From: Caldilineaceae bacterium
Lineage (GTDB): Bacteria; Chloroflexota; Anaerolineae; Caldilineales; Caldilineaceae
Length of the DNA stretch: 15,116 bases
NCBI GenBank assembly: GCA_026645635.1
Contig: JAPKMV010000020.1
Location: 1-15,116, forward strand
Direction: 5' to 3'
Shown here: in pieces, positions 1 to 9,481 of the stretch
Layout: every line of letters starts with the position of its first letter
Position numbering within the stretch: position 1 is the stretch's first letter
Made by a program: the position numbers and the translations under genes
The notes under the pieces: generated by a model
Database searches by the model: none
The model's input: the letters and a program-made list of their open reading frames with translations, nothing else
Told to the model about the DNA's origin: nothing

Positions 1-279
1 GATGATCTCTCCATAGCAGATGAGATCAGCACGATAGCTGCAATTGAGCAATGTTCCCTTGTACTCCACCGGCAGATCGACTTCGCATTGACACGGAATG
101 CCGCGTAGTCTTAGCTCAAGTTCCAGCGCCGAATGATACACAGCCTCCAGGAAGCCGCGCCCCAGTGTGGCGTGCACCTCCATCGCCGCGCCGATGATCG
201 CGTAGGTCTGTGGATCGCGGGATGCCATTGCCGATTGTGGCATCTTCGTCTCAGTCGTTCCATTCTCGTCTTGCATCAT
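1..279 (-). CDS. GxxExxY family protein (PD-(D/E)XK nuclease-like), 3' end outside the window
   Basis: 93 codons are visible; the reading frame is open at the window edge. Starting from the double ATG at 279/276, the protein has the family signature G42-F-L-E45-A-V-Y48, then a Leu/Glu-rich helix, CQCEVDLPVEYKG and YRADLIC, where Asp85 matches the first acidic residue of the PD-(D/E)XK-like fold. The ExK part lies beyond the window. The family (PF13366, about 120-130 residues) is annotated as nuclease-like, but its role is not established. The start is supported by GGAGG just upstream (2 nt before the first ATG, 5 nt before the second); an internal ATG at 228 would give the more usual family N-terminus (MASRDPQTYAIIG). 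It lies downstream of the Res gene on the same strand, separated by the hairpin array at 338-654. Family assignment is confident; the function is open. Confidence 0.85.
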   Translation of the reverse strand, partial: MMQDENGTTETKMPQSAMASRDPQTYAIIGAAMEVHATLGRGFLEAVYHSALELELRLRGIPCQCEVDLPVEYKGTLLNCSYRADLICYGEII

Positions 280-337
280 TGCCTCCAGGGGAAAAGCTAT
301 CTTCATCGCCGAAATCAAACGCTACAACCAAACTTTT

Positions 338-654
338 CATCTGCGGATTGCTGTTCTTCATCCGCAGATGACGCAGATGAAAAAGCAAAGACATCCCTAT
401 CTGCGGTCATCTGCGCTATCTGCGGATTGCCGTTGCTGTTCTTCATCCGCAGATGACGCAGATTCACGCAGATGAAAAGCAAAGGCATCCCTATCTGCGG
501 CCATCTGCGCCATCTGCGGATTGCTGTTGCTGTTTACTCATCCGCAGATTACGCAGATTTCCGCAGATGAAAAACAAAGGCATCCCTATCTGCGTGAATC
601 TGCGTCATCTGCGGATTGCTGTTGCTTTTCATTCTCCGCAGATTTCGCAGATTG
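338..654. repeat. Tandem array of three ~94-95 bp hairpin units made of CGCAGAT words
   Basis: The marker string CATCCCTAT recurs at 392, 486 and 581, giving periods of 94 and 95 bp. Each unit has a left arm (CATCCGCAGATGACGCAGAT-type, two or three words spaced 9-10 nt), an A-rich spacer with GCAAAG(G/A)CATCCCT, a right arm of inverted words (ATCTGCGG, ATCTGCG, ATCTGCGGA), and a linker rich in TTGCTGTTGCTGTT. Partial units occur at both ends (338-358 and 631-654). The array fills most of the 280-585 gap between the GxxExxY and Res genes and runs into the 3' end of Res. Short plus-strand reading frames across it are repeat-derived and are not called as genes. I see no clear promoter in 280-337. 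Confidence 0.9.
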
Positions 655-3621
655 TAAACTGGCGCGGATGGTGTTCACTGCGTCCCACGGATCGGTGATC
701 TCCAGGAAGGCCCAGCGCCCGAAGCCGCCGTGATTGTTGACGGCCGGCGTCCAGAGCGTCTGCGCGGTGCTGACCTTCGCCTCTTTGTCCTTCTTCTTCT
801 CACCGGTGACTTCGATCACCAGGTTGAGCAGGTCGTCTTGGCCGTGGCCGTCGTCGATGCACAGGATGTAGTCGGGCGTATATTGATGCTGCACGCCGTT
901 GAGCGTATACGGAATCGTGAAGCCCAGCCCCTGGTTCTTCACGTAGCGCACCACCTCCGGCATGTGCTCGATGCGCTCGGCCAGCACCGCCTCCCAGTCG
1001 CTGTCCAGCGTCACATAGTTGATGTGACACTTCTGGAAATGGGTCTGGTAGACGCTGCGCGTCGTGTCGAAGTCAACATACACCGTCGAGCCTGTTGGAT
1101 CATACGGGTAGAGAATCGGCTTGAGCCGGGGTGTGCCCGGTGTGGCCTGCACAATGGCCCGGTAAATGCGATCCACGGCGTCGTTGGCCGGTTCGCTGAA
1201 CAGCAGCATCTGCGGAAACGTGCCATCCTTGAGCGTCAGACACTCAGCCAGCCAGCGCTTGCAGCAGCCCAGCAACTGCGGGAAGAGCCAGGGACGGTCG
1301 CCGCCCTCTTCATCGCGGAAATACTTGCGCAGCAGCAGGTCAGCCAGCCGAAAGGCCACCTCCGCCGGGCGCCGCTGCTTCAGATCGTCCAGCGTCAGCG
1401 TGGCGCTCTCGCCCACGATGGGCGCGTTCTCCACGCGGGTGGGCAAGTCTCTGGTCGAGAGCGTCAGCCGCGCGTCCGCGGTGAAGTGCACGGCCAGCCG
1501 CTCTGCGGGCAGCTCGTAGCGATAGCCCTGGAGGCGTGGGAAGGTGATCGCGCATTCCTGGCGATCATCCAGCGCGCGGACGCGGGTCGGTGCGTCCGCG
1601 GGTTTGGCCGCGCCGCCCTGCGACCCGGCCACCGGCACAAAGGAAAAGGGCACACCAAAGACCTCGGCGTACTCCGCGGGAAACTTGCCGCTCTCGTCCA
1701 CCTGATAGCTGATGCGCCGCAGCGCGCGGCCGATCACCTGCTCGGAGAGCAACTGCGTGCCAAAGGCGCGCACGCCCAGCACGTGCGTCACCGTGTTCGC
1801 ATCCCAGCCCTCGGTGAGCATAGAGACCGAGACTACGCACTTGACATGCTCGCCCAGCTTGCCGGGCTTGCCCACGGTGTTCATCACCTCGCGCAGCAGA
1901 TCTTCGTCGGTGAGCTTGTCGGCGTCGCGGCCGGGGAAGCGCTGCCGATACTCCGCCTTGAACTCTGCCAGTTCCCGCGCCGCCACCTGCTTGAACTCGT
2001 CGCTCATGCCCTGGCCGGATTCCAACTGTTCGCTGTCCACCAGGATCGTGTTGGGGCGATCCAGCCAGCCGCCGTGGCCGTCGTCGTTGCGGAAGATGGG
2101 CAGCGCACCGGCCTGCGCCACGCCGCGCCCGCCGATCTCCTTCTCCCACCCGGCGATGTAGTCGTAGATCAGCTTCGACACGTTGGTGTTGCTGGCCACG
2201 ACGATAAAGACGGGCGGCATTGCGCCGCGCGCCTGGGCGTCGGCATCCTGCTCCCAGCGCCGGTAATAGTGCTCATAATTGCCGTAAAGTGTGTGAAGCG
2301 CACCTTGCAGCGCCAGGGGCAGCTTCGGCTCGCCGCTCACGGCGTCCGTGCCGCGCCCCTTCCTGGGCAGTTCGTCGCGCACCCGCAGCCACAGATCGCG
2401 GTAGGTGGGCGATTCGCCCGTGCCTGCATCGTCCGCCACCGGGACGCGCGGCACCTTGACCAGCCCCGCTTCGATGGCATCGATCAGCGAGAAGTCGGAG
2501 ACCACCCACGGGAAGAGCGTCCCTTCCTGATAGCCGGAGCCGCGCAAAAAGAAGGGCGTCGCCGACAGATCGTAGATGGCGCGGATGCCGAGCTTGTGCT
2601 TCACCGCCAGCAGCCCGTTGAGCCAGATGCGCGCTTCCTCGTCGCGCTGCTCGGCTGCCTTGCGTTCGTCACCCTTGAGCCGCTCCCGGTCGCCGTCGTT
2701 CTCCGCGGCGGGGCGGCGGGCATAGCAGTGGTGCGCCTCGTCGTTCAGCACGACGATATTCTTCTTGTTGCCCAGTTCGCGCAGCACCCGCCGCACCATC
2801 TGGTCGGGCGTCTCCGTAAACGCGCCGGCCGCGCCCTGTCCCAGAATCGACTTGGTGAGGCGCGCGGCCTGCACCGTCTCGCGCAGTTGGAAGCCGTGGA
2901 AATTGGTGACGACCAGCTTGGCCTTGCCCAACTCCGCCAGCAGATAACTGGGCACGATGTCGCGCTGCCGGTAGTAGTTGTTCGGGTCGGTGGGCAGCAG
3001 CACGCGCAGCCGGTCGCGGATGGTGATGCCCGGCGCCACGATCAGAAAGGCGTCGGCGAAGCGGGCGTCCTTGGGGTTGGCGAGCTTGTTCAGCGCCTGC
3101 CAGGCAATGAGCATTGCCATGACCACCGTCTTGCCGGCGCCCGTCGCCATCTTGAAGGCAATGCGGAAGAGGCCGGGATTGGCGCCCTCGTTGGCCACCC
3201 GCAGCGTGTTCTCGATCCACGGGTCGTATTTGCGCGCCACCTCGGCCAGGTAGATGGCCGTCTCCAGCGCCTCGATCTGGCAGAAGAAGAATTTCTTGTC
3301 CCGCTCCGGGTCGGTCCAGTAGTCGAGCAGCCGCCGCGAGGTCGTGGTGATGTCCACGTAGCCACCCTGGCGCCAGCGCGCCACACTCTGGCGGATGTCG
3401 TTGACGAGTTTCGTCTCTTCGAGGCGATCCTGCGTCCAGTCGCCGTAGAGGCTGGGTTGGGCGCCCTTCTTGCGCGGGCGGGCAATCGGCACGAAGTAGG
3501 AACTGCGCCGCCGCCCGGCGACGATCTCGTCGGTGATGCCTTCGTCATTGAACTTGAAATGACGCTGCGGCTCCGCAAACGGTGAGTTGAGAACCGGGTT
3601 TTCGATAACGATCTGCGGCAT
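586..3621 (-). CDS. Type III restriction Res-like helicase-nuclease (BPTD_3080 family)
   Basis: 1011 residues from the ATG at 3621. An in-frame upstream ATG at 3729 lies inside tRNA-Arg and is rejected; MPQIVIENPVLNSPF is the typical N-terminus of this family as I remember it. It is an SF2 ATPase: Walker A MATGAGKT (158-165), DEAH in LNDEAHHCY (292-300), SAT in DLSATPFF (351-358), motif V TEGWDANT (603-610), and motif VI SEQVIGRALRR (626-636). A C-terminal nuclease-like segment has TPDYI (about 915-919) and NLVIEVTGEKKK (about 933-944). Res subunits translocate on and cut DNA, normally with a Mod methyltransferase; no methyltransferase is visible here, though one could lie beyond the GxxExxY gene. 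The final 22 residues (990-1011, rich in Ser, Asp and Gln) and the TAG stop are encoded by the hairpin repeat, so the native C-terminus has probably been replaced or extended. The long plus-strand frame over it is a shadow. Confidence 0.9.
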   Translation of the reverse strand: MPQIVIENPVLNSPFAEPQRHFKFNDEGITDEIVAGRRRSSYFVPIARPRKKGAQPSLYGDWTQDRLEETKLVNDIRQSVARWRQGGYVDITTTSRRLLDYWTDPERDKKFFFCQIEALETAIYLAEVARKYDPWIENTLRVANEGANPGLFRIAFKMATGAGKTVVMAMLIAWQALNKLANPKDARFADAFLIVAPGITIRDRLRVLLPTDPNNYYRQRDIVPSYLLAELGKAKLVVTNFHGFQLRETVQAARLTKSILGQGAAGAFTETPDQMVRRVLRELGNKKNIVVLNDEAHHCYARRPAAENDGDRERLKGDERKAAEQRDEEARIWLNGLLAVKHKLGIRAIYDLSATPFFLRGSGYQEGTLFPWVVSDFSLIDAIEAGLVKVPRVPVADDAGTGESPTYRDLWLRVRDELPRKGRGTDAVSGEPKLPLALQGALHTLYGNYEHYYRRWEQDADAQARGAMPPVFIVVASNTNVSKLIYDYIAGWEKEIGGRGVAQAGALPIFRNDDGHGGWLDRPNTILVDSEQLESGQGMSDEFKQVAARELAEFKAEYRQRFPGRDADKLTDEDLLREVMNTVGKPGKLGEHVKCVVSVSMLTEGWDANTVTHVLGVRAFGTQLLSEQVIGRALRRISYQVDESGKFPAEYAEVFGVPFSFVPVAGSQGGAAKPADAPTRVRALDDRQECAITFPRLQGYRYELPAERLAVHFTADARLTLSTRDLPTRVENAPIVGESATLTLDDLKQRRPAEVAFRLADLLLRKYFRDEEGGDRPWLFPQLLGCCKRWLAECLTLKDGTFPQMLLFSEPANDAVDRIYRAIVQATPGTPRLKPILYPYDPTGSTVYVDFDTTRSVYQTHFQKCHINYVTLDSDWEAVLAERIEHMPEVVRYVKNQGLGFTIPYTLNGVQHQYTPDYILCIDDGHGQDDLLNLVIEVTGEKKKDKEAKVSTAQTLWTPAVNNHGGFGRWAFLEITDPWDAVNTIRASLQSAKSAENEKQQQSADDADSRR

Positions 3622-3700
3622 AGGTGACCGGGGTGATGGATGATCAGTTGGCTGAAACGAGAAGCGCTGGAATATCTGCCTATACAACAACGAGGGAAGG

Positions 3701-3772
3701 TACCCCCGGTGAGACTCGAACTCACGCACCTGGCTCCGGAGGCCAGTGCTCTATCCACTGAGCTACGGGGGC
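3701..3772 (-). tRNA. tRNA-Arg, anticodon CCG
   Basis: A full cloverleaf can be drawn on the minus strand: acceptor GCCCCCG paired with CGGGGGT (ending in a G-U pair), D arm GCTC...GAGC, anticodon stem CTGGC/GCCAG with loop CTCCGGA (anticodon CCG, reading CGG), a 4-nt variable loop, T arm GTGAG-TTCGAGT-CTCAC, and discriminator A. CCA is not encoded. The 3' end faces the Res gene, whose start codon is about 80 bp away, an arrangement compatible with an island at a tRNA 3' end. Confidence 0.95.
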
Positions 3773-3792
3773 AGATATTCCTTGCTGCTGAC

Positions 3793-3821
3793 TTTATATC
3801 ACGCGTCGGCGAATGGTGCAA
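3793..3821 (-). promoter_or_regulatory. Promoter of tRNA-Arg
   Basis: On the minus strand, TTGCAC (3816-3821) lies 17 bp from TATAAA (3793-3798), which is preceded by TGA to give an extended -10 (TGATATAAA). The -10 ends about 20 bp before the mature tRNA 5' end, leaving a short 5' leader. The -10 is strong and the -35 partial. Confidence 0.6.
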
Positions 3822-3883
3822 GAAAGCTCGCGGGACAGGGTCTACTGCGCGGTTGGGGGCGAACACGACAACGGGTGGAGAAA

Positions 3884-3947
3884 ACAGCGGATACCGCAGA
3901 ACCATCCCCATATGGACGCAGTATCCGCTCTTTTCCGCATCCGCTGT
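3884..3947. repeat. Imperfect hairpin with two alternative right arms
   Basis: The left arm ACAGCGGATACCGC can pair either with GCAGTATCCGCT (3918-3929; 9 bp, one mismatch, then 2 bp) or with ATCCGCTGT (3939-3947; 9 bp perfect). The loop of the first form holds the 8-bp palindrome CCATATGG. It lies between the divergent tRNA-Arg and the TPR gene, ending 13 bp before the -10 of the latter. It could be a dispersed repeat or a protein-binding site; I cannot tell which. Confidence 0.5.
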
Positions 3948-3956
3948 CGTCTTTTG

Positions 3957-3965
3957 TGGTATACT
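3957..3965 (+). promoter_or_regulatory. Extended -10 promoter of the TPR/HDAC gene run
   Basis: TGGTATACT is an exact extended -10 (TGnTATACT). No convincing -35 is seen at 16-18 bp. The -10 ends only 7 bp before the ATG at 3973, so transcription should start at or next to the start codon, and no Shine-Dalgarno sequence fits between them. This suggests a leaderless message for the first gene. Confidence 0.55.
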
Positions 3966-3972
3966 CCCCTCC

Positions 3973-5124
3973 ATGCAACTCGACCGCGATTACCGCCCGC
4001 GGCGACGCGGCGGCTGGCTGGGCAAGCTGTGGCCGCTGTTGATCCTCTTCGTCGTCGCCGTGGTGCTCTACGAAACCCAACCCAACTGGCTGGTGCAGCG
4101 CCAGGCGCTGCCCACGCCCACACCGACGCTCAGCGTCGTCACCTTTCTGGCCGATGCCCAGGCTTCCCTTTCGCGCGGCGACTACGGCGCAGCCATCGCC
4201 GCCTACACCCAGGTGAGCCGCCTCCAGCCGGAGAACCCGGAGCCGCTGATCATCATGGCGCGGCTGCACATGATCAACCAGGACATTCCCGCGGCCCATG
4301 CTGTGGCCAGCCAGGCTGTGGCCATCGCCCCGCAGAACGCCGATGCGGTCGCCGCGCTGGCCCGCGCCGAAGATTGGCTCGGCAATTACGAGGACGCGCT
4401 GAATTACGGCCTCGACGCCTACGAGATCGACCCCAACAATGTCGATGCGCTGGCGATCCTGGCCGAGATCTACACCGATGTCGGCAACACCGCCATCGCC
4501 CGCGAGTACATCGACCGGGCCTTGGAACTCGACCCGCAAAACGTGCTGGCGCTGCGCAACGAAGCCTACCTGCTCGAACGCCTCGGCCAGTATGAGACTG
4601 CCCTGGCCACGCTCGACCGCGCCCTCGCCATCGAGCCGCAGCGGTCCGACCTCTTCATGGAAAAGGCGCGCATCTATCGCGTCGGCCTGGCCGACTTCAG
4701 CAACGCCCTCGTCGCCTATCGCAACGCAGTGGAGGCGAACAGGACGCCCGCCACCCTCGACGCGTTGGGCGAAGGTCTCTACAACGCCGGCGATCACTTG
4801 CAGGCAGTGCGCGTCCTGCGGCAGGCGCTGGAGATGGATCCCGACCATGGCCCGGCCCTGGTGCACCTGGGCATGGCGCTCTACAGCCGGCGCAACTACG
4901 AGGACGCCGCCACCAACCTGGAGCGCGGCATCGCCATCATCGGCGACAGCGCCCGCGAGGAGCATCTCTACACTGCCGGTCTCGCGCACATCTACAAAGA
5001 GCCGCGCGAGTGCAACCTGGCCGAACCGTGGTTGCGCAAGGCGCTGGAGAAGAACCCAGCCAGCGGCCCCGCGCAGGCAGGAATACGTATCTGCAGCGGG
5101 CAGGCAGCCACGCCCACCCCCTAG
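3973..5124 (+). CDS. Membrane-anchored TPR protein
   Basis: 383 residues. A basic N-terminus (RRRGG) is followed by one hydrophobic segment, about residues 18-33 (LWPLLILFVVAVVLYE), then a Thr/Pro linker (LPTPTPT) and about nine tetratricopeptide repeats from about residue 55 to the end, with typical endings such as ALELDPQN, YEIDPNN and ALEMDPDH. Orientation is probably N-terminus inside with the repeats outside. Two Cys residues near the C-terminus (ECNLAEP and IRICSG) could form a disulphide. TPR domains are protein-interaction scaffolds; no enzymatic domain is seen. This ATG was chosen because it precedes the membrane segment and follows the extended -10 at 3957; an open frame upstream to 3640 overlaps the tRNA and the promoter. 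The next gene starts 30 bp after the stop. Confidence 0.8.
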   Translation: MQLDRDYRPRRRGGWLGKLWPLLILFVVAVVLYETQPNWLVQRQALPTPTPTLSVVTFLADAQASLSRGDYGAAIAAYTQVSRLQPENPEPLIIMARLHMINQDIPAAHAVASQAVAIAPQNADAVAALARAEDWLGNYEDALNYGLDAYEIDPNNVDALAILAEIYTDVGNTAIAREYIDRALELDPQNVLALRNEAYLLERLGQYETALATLDRALAIEPQRSDLFMEKARIYRVGLADFSNALVAYRNAVEANRTPATLDALGEGLYNAGDHLQAVRVLRQALEMDPDHGPALVHLGMALYSRRNYEDAATNLERGIAIIGDSAREEHLYTAGLAHIYKEPRECNLAEPWLRKALEKNPASGPAQAGIRICSGQAATPTP

Positions 5125-5154
5125 AGACACGCCATATCCGCCAGGAACCAACCC

Positions 5155-6873
<1,719 letters not shown>

Positions 6874-6886
6874 CCAGCTCCCCATC

Positions 6887-7964
<1,078 letters not shown>

Positions 7965-7981
<17 letters not shown>

Positions 7982-8747
7982 CAGCGTAACGGTGGAGCTG
8001 GCGCGCCTCGGCCAGGCCATCGATGCGCGCGCGGCGGTGGGCGATTACGACAGCGCCGCCGCCCTCGCCAAGGCGATCCTGCTGCGTCTGCCGCGCCATC
8101 TGCCCACCTATCAGCGTCTGCTGCAGATGGCGTGGACGCTCAAGCAGTGGCCGGAGGGCGAAGACTGGGCGCGGCGGCTGCTCCAGGCCGACCCCGGCAA
8201 TGCGCTGGCCTGGCGCTCGCTGGCGCAGGCCGTCGGCCACAAAGGGCTGCGCAGTGCGGCCTGGGCGATGTGGAAGCGCGCCTTCGAGGGGGATCCCTAC
8301 AATCCAGAGATTCGCAGCGGGTTGAGCGGCGCCAGCCTGACGCCACAGGGCGATGCGCTCGTCCTCGACAGCGCCTGCCTCGGCGCCCTCTATCTCCGCG
8401 GCGAACGCTGGCCCCATGCCGCCGGCGCCTATCGTGCGCTGGTGCAGGCCGACGACCGCCGCATCGATTTTCAGATGAACTGGCTGCTGGCGCTCTGGCA
8501 GGGGGGAATGCGCCAGGATGCCTATCGGCTGGCGCGCACGTTGAGCCGGCGTCACCCCCATCTGCTCATCGCCTGGGCCGTGCTGGCGGCGTTGGGCGAC
8601 GTCAACGACCAGACGCTGGCGCGCAGCCCCCTGGCGTCAATGGACGCGGACGGCGAGTATCTGGCCACGCGCTTTCGCCTGGCGGTCGAGCGCCAGCCGG
8701 CGACGATCCAGATTTCGGCAAAAGAAGCCGAGTTGCTGGGGACGTGA
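7965..8747 (+). CDS. Cytoplasmic TPR-like protein
   Basis: 260 residues starting at an ATG inside the deacetylase reading frame (17-nt overlap). There is no signal peptide or membrane segment. At least three or four TPR-like helical hairpins are visible: DYDSAAALAKAILLRLPRHL, EGEDWARRLLQADPGNALAW, GLRSAAWAMWKRAFEGDPYN and ERWPHAAGAYRALVQADDRR; the repeats lose regularity toward the C-terminus. It is probably an interaction partner of the upstream products, but this is inferred only from coupling. Its stop codon overlaps the extended -10 of ndk. Confidence 0.8.
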
Positions 8748-8753
8748 TAGAAT
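8745..8753 (+). promoter_or_regulatory. Extended -10 promoter of ndk
   Basis: TGATAGAAT is an extended -10 whose TGA is also the stop codon of the upstream TPR gene. No good -35 is seen at the expected spacing. A start near 8760 would give a leader of about 125 nt that contains the hairpin at 8781-8828. Confidence 0.45.
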
Positions 8754-8780
8754 CGCATCATTCTGTGTTGATCAGGTCGC

Positions 8781-8828
8781 GCGCTGGCTGAGCTTGTCGA
8801 AGCGGGCTTCGACAGGCTCAGCCAGCGC
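8781..8828. repeat. 22-bp-arm hairpin (GGCTGAGC-TTGTCGAAG type)
   Basis: The left arm GCGCTGGCTGAGC followed by TTGTCGAAG pairs with the inverted right arm 8807-8828 over 22 positions with one G-U type difference, around a 4-nt loop (CGGG). From memory, this core (GGCTGAGC..GTCGAAG) recurs in intergenic regions of many unrelated bacteria. It lacks a U-run, so it is not a classic terminator. Confidence 0.85.
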
Positions 8829-8885
8829 AAGCCCTAATAATGAAATCTACTCAAATTTCGCTCAGATTTTTCGGAGGTAAACCAA

Positions 8886-9332
8886 ATGGAACGTACATTT
8901 ATCATGGTCAAGCCCGACGGCGTGCAGCGGGGGCTGATCGGCGAGATCATCAGCCGCTTCGAGCGCCGCGGCCTCAAACTTGTCGGGATGCGCATGTTGC
9001 AGGTGAGCCAGGAACTGGCCAGCCAGCACTACGCAGTGCACCAGGGCAAGCCCTTCTACGCCGGTCTGATCCAGTACATCACCAGTGCGCCGGTCGTGGC
9101 GATGGTGGTGGAGGGCACCAATGCCATCCAGGCGGTGCGCCAGACAGTGGGCGCAACGCGGCCACACGAAGCTGCGCCGGGCACCATCCGCGCCGACTTT
9201 GCCATCGAGATCGGGCGCAACCTGGTGCATGCCAGCGACGGCCCAGAGACGGCCGCCACAGAGATCGCGCTCTGGTTCGGCGACAGCCTGACGGCGTGGT
9301 CGCGCGCCAACGATCCGTGGATTTTTGAGTAG
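8886..9332 (+). CDS. ndk: Nucleoside diphosphate kinase
   Basis: 148 residues, the normal length. Ndk moves the gamma-phosphate of ATP to other (d)NDPs through a phospho-histidine. Visible motifs are [18 protein letters not shown] (4-21) with Lys9, the nucleotide-site Arg101 in GTIRADF, and the active site [16 protein letters not shown] (112-127) with catalytic His115. The C-terminus WIFE is typical. A strong ribosome binding site, GGAGGT (8873-8878), lies 7 nt before this ATG and decides the start over an out-of-frame upstream ATG at 8840. It probably has its own promoter (8745) and is not strictly part of the upstream run. No clear terminator follows. Confidence 0.97.
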   Translation: MERTFIMVKPDGVQRGLIGEIISRFERRGLKLVGMRMLQVSQELASQHYAVHQGKPFYAGLIQYITSAPVVAMVVEGTNAIQAVRQTVGATRPHEAAPGTIRADFAIEIGRNLVHASDGPETAATEIALWFGDSLTAWSRANDPWIFE

Positions 9333-9353
9333 TCTGGGATTCTGAAAGACAGC

Positions 9354-9380
9354 TCACGCCAAGACGCAAAGGCGCAAAGA
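9354..9380. repeat. Half of a CGCAAAG-type repeat element, cut off near the IS
   Basis: Three 8-nt words follow one another: ACGCCAAG, ACGCAAAG, GCGCAAAG. From memory this string (TCTTTGCGCCTTTGCGTC on the other strand) is common between genes in many bacteria, usually with an inverted partner arm. Here the partner arm is missing and the IS starts 10 bp further on. Confidence 0.65.
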
Positions 9381-9390
9381 TCGTATGCAT

Positions 9391-9406
9391 GACTCCACTG
9401 AAAAAA
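9391..9406 (+). repeat. Left terminal inverted repeat of the IS
   Basis: GACTCCACTGAAAAAA matches the right end at 15 of 16 positions. Confidence 0.8.
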
Positions 9407-9481
9407 GGTAGGCAAAACTCGCGTCTTTTGTGGAAATGAGTACACTGGAAGGCAGGAACTTGGCTAGCACAGGAGTACTCA

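Noticed and set aside
338..654. Possible CRISPR array
   Set aside because: Units are hairpins with internal words and a conserved linker; there are no unique spacers of constant length between identical repeats, and no cas genes are present.
133..733. Short plus-strand frames of 70-107 codons near the left end
   Set aside because: They run antisense to the GxxExxY gene and through the hairpin array; the peptides are repeat-derived (CGCAGAT words) and lack start signals.
730..3585. 951-codon open frame on the plus strand
   Set aside because: It is exactly antisense to the Res gene, its translation is Arg/His/Gln/Val-rich without domains, and the minus strand carries clear helicase motifs. 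It is a shadow of high-GC codon use.
3622..3729. Upstream ATG giving Res an extra 36 residues
   Set aside because: That ATG lies inside tRNA-Arg, and the extra residues do not resemble the family N-terminus.
8781..8828. Rho-independent terminator after the second TPR gene
   Set aside because: The stem is long and strong but has no U-run on either side, and the same core is a known dispersed repeat; kept as a repeat instead.
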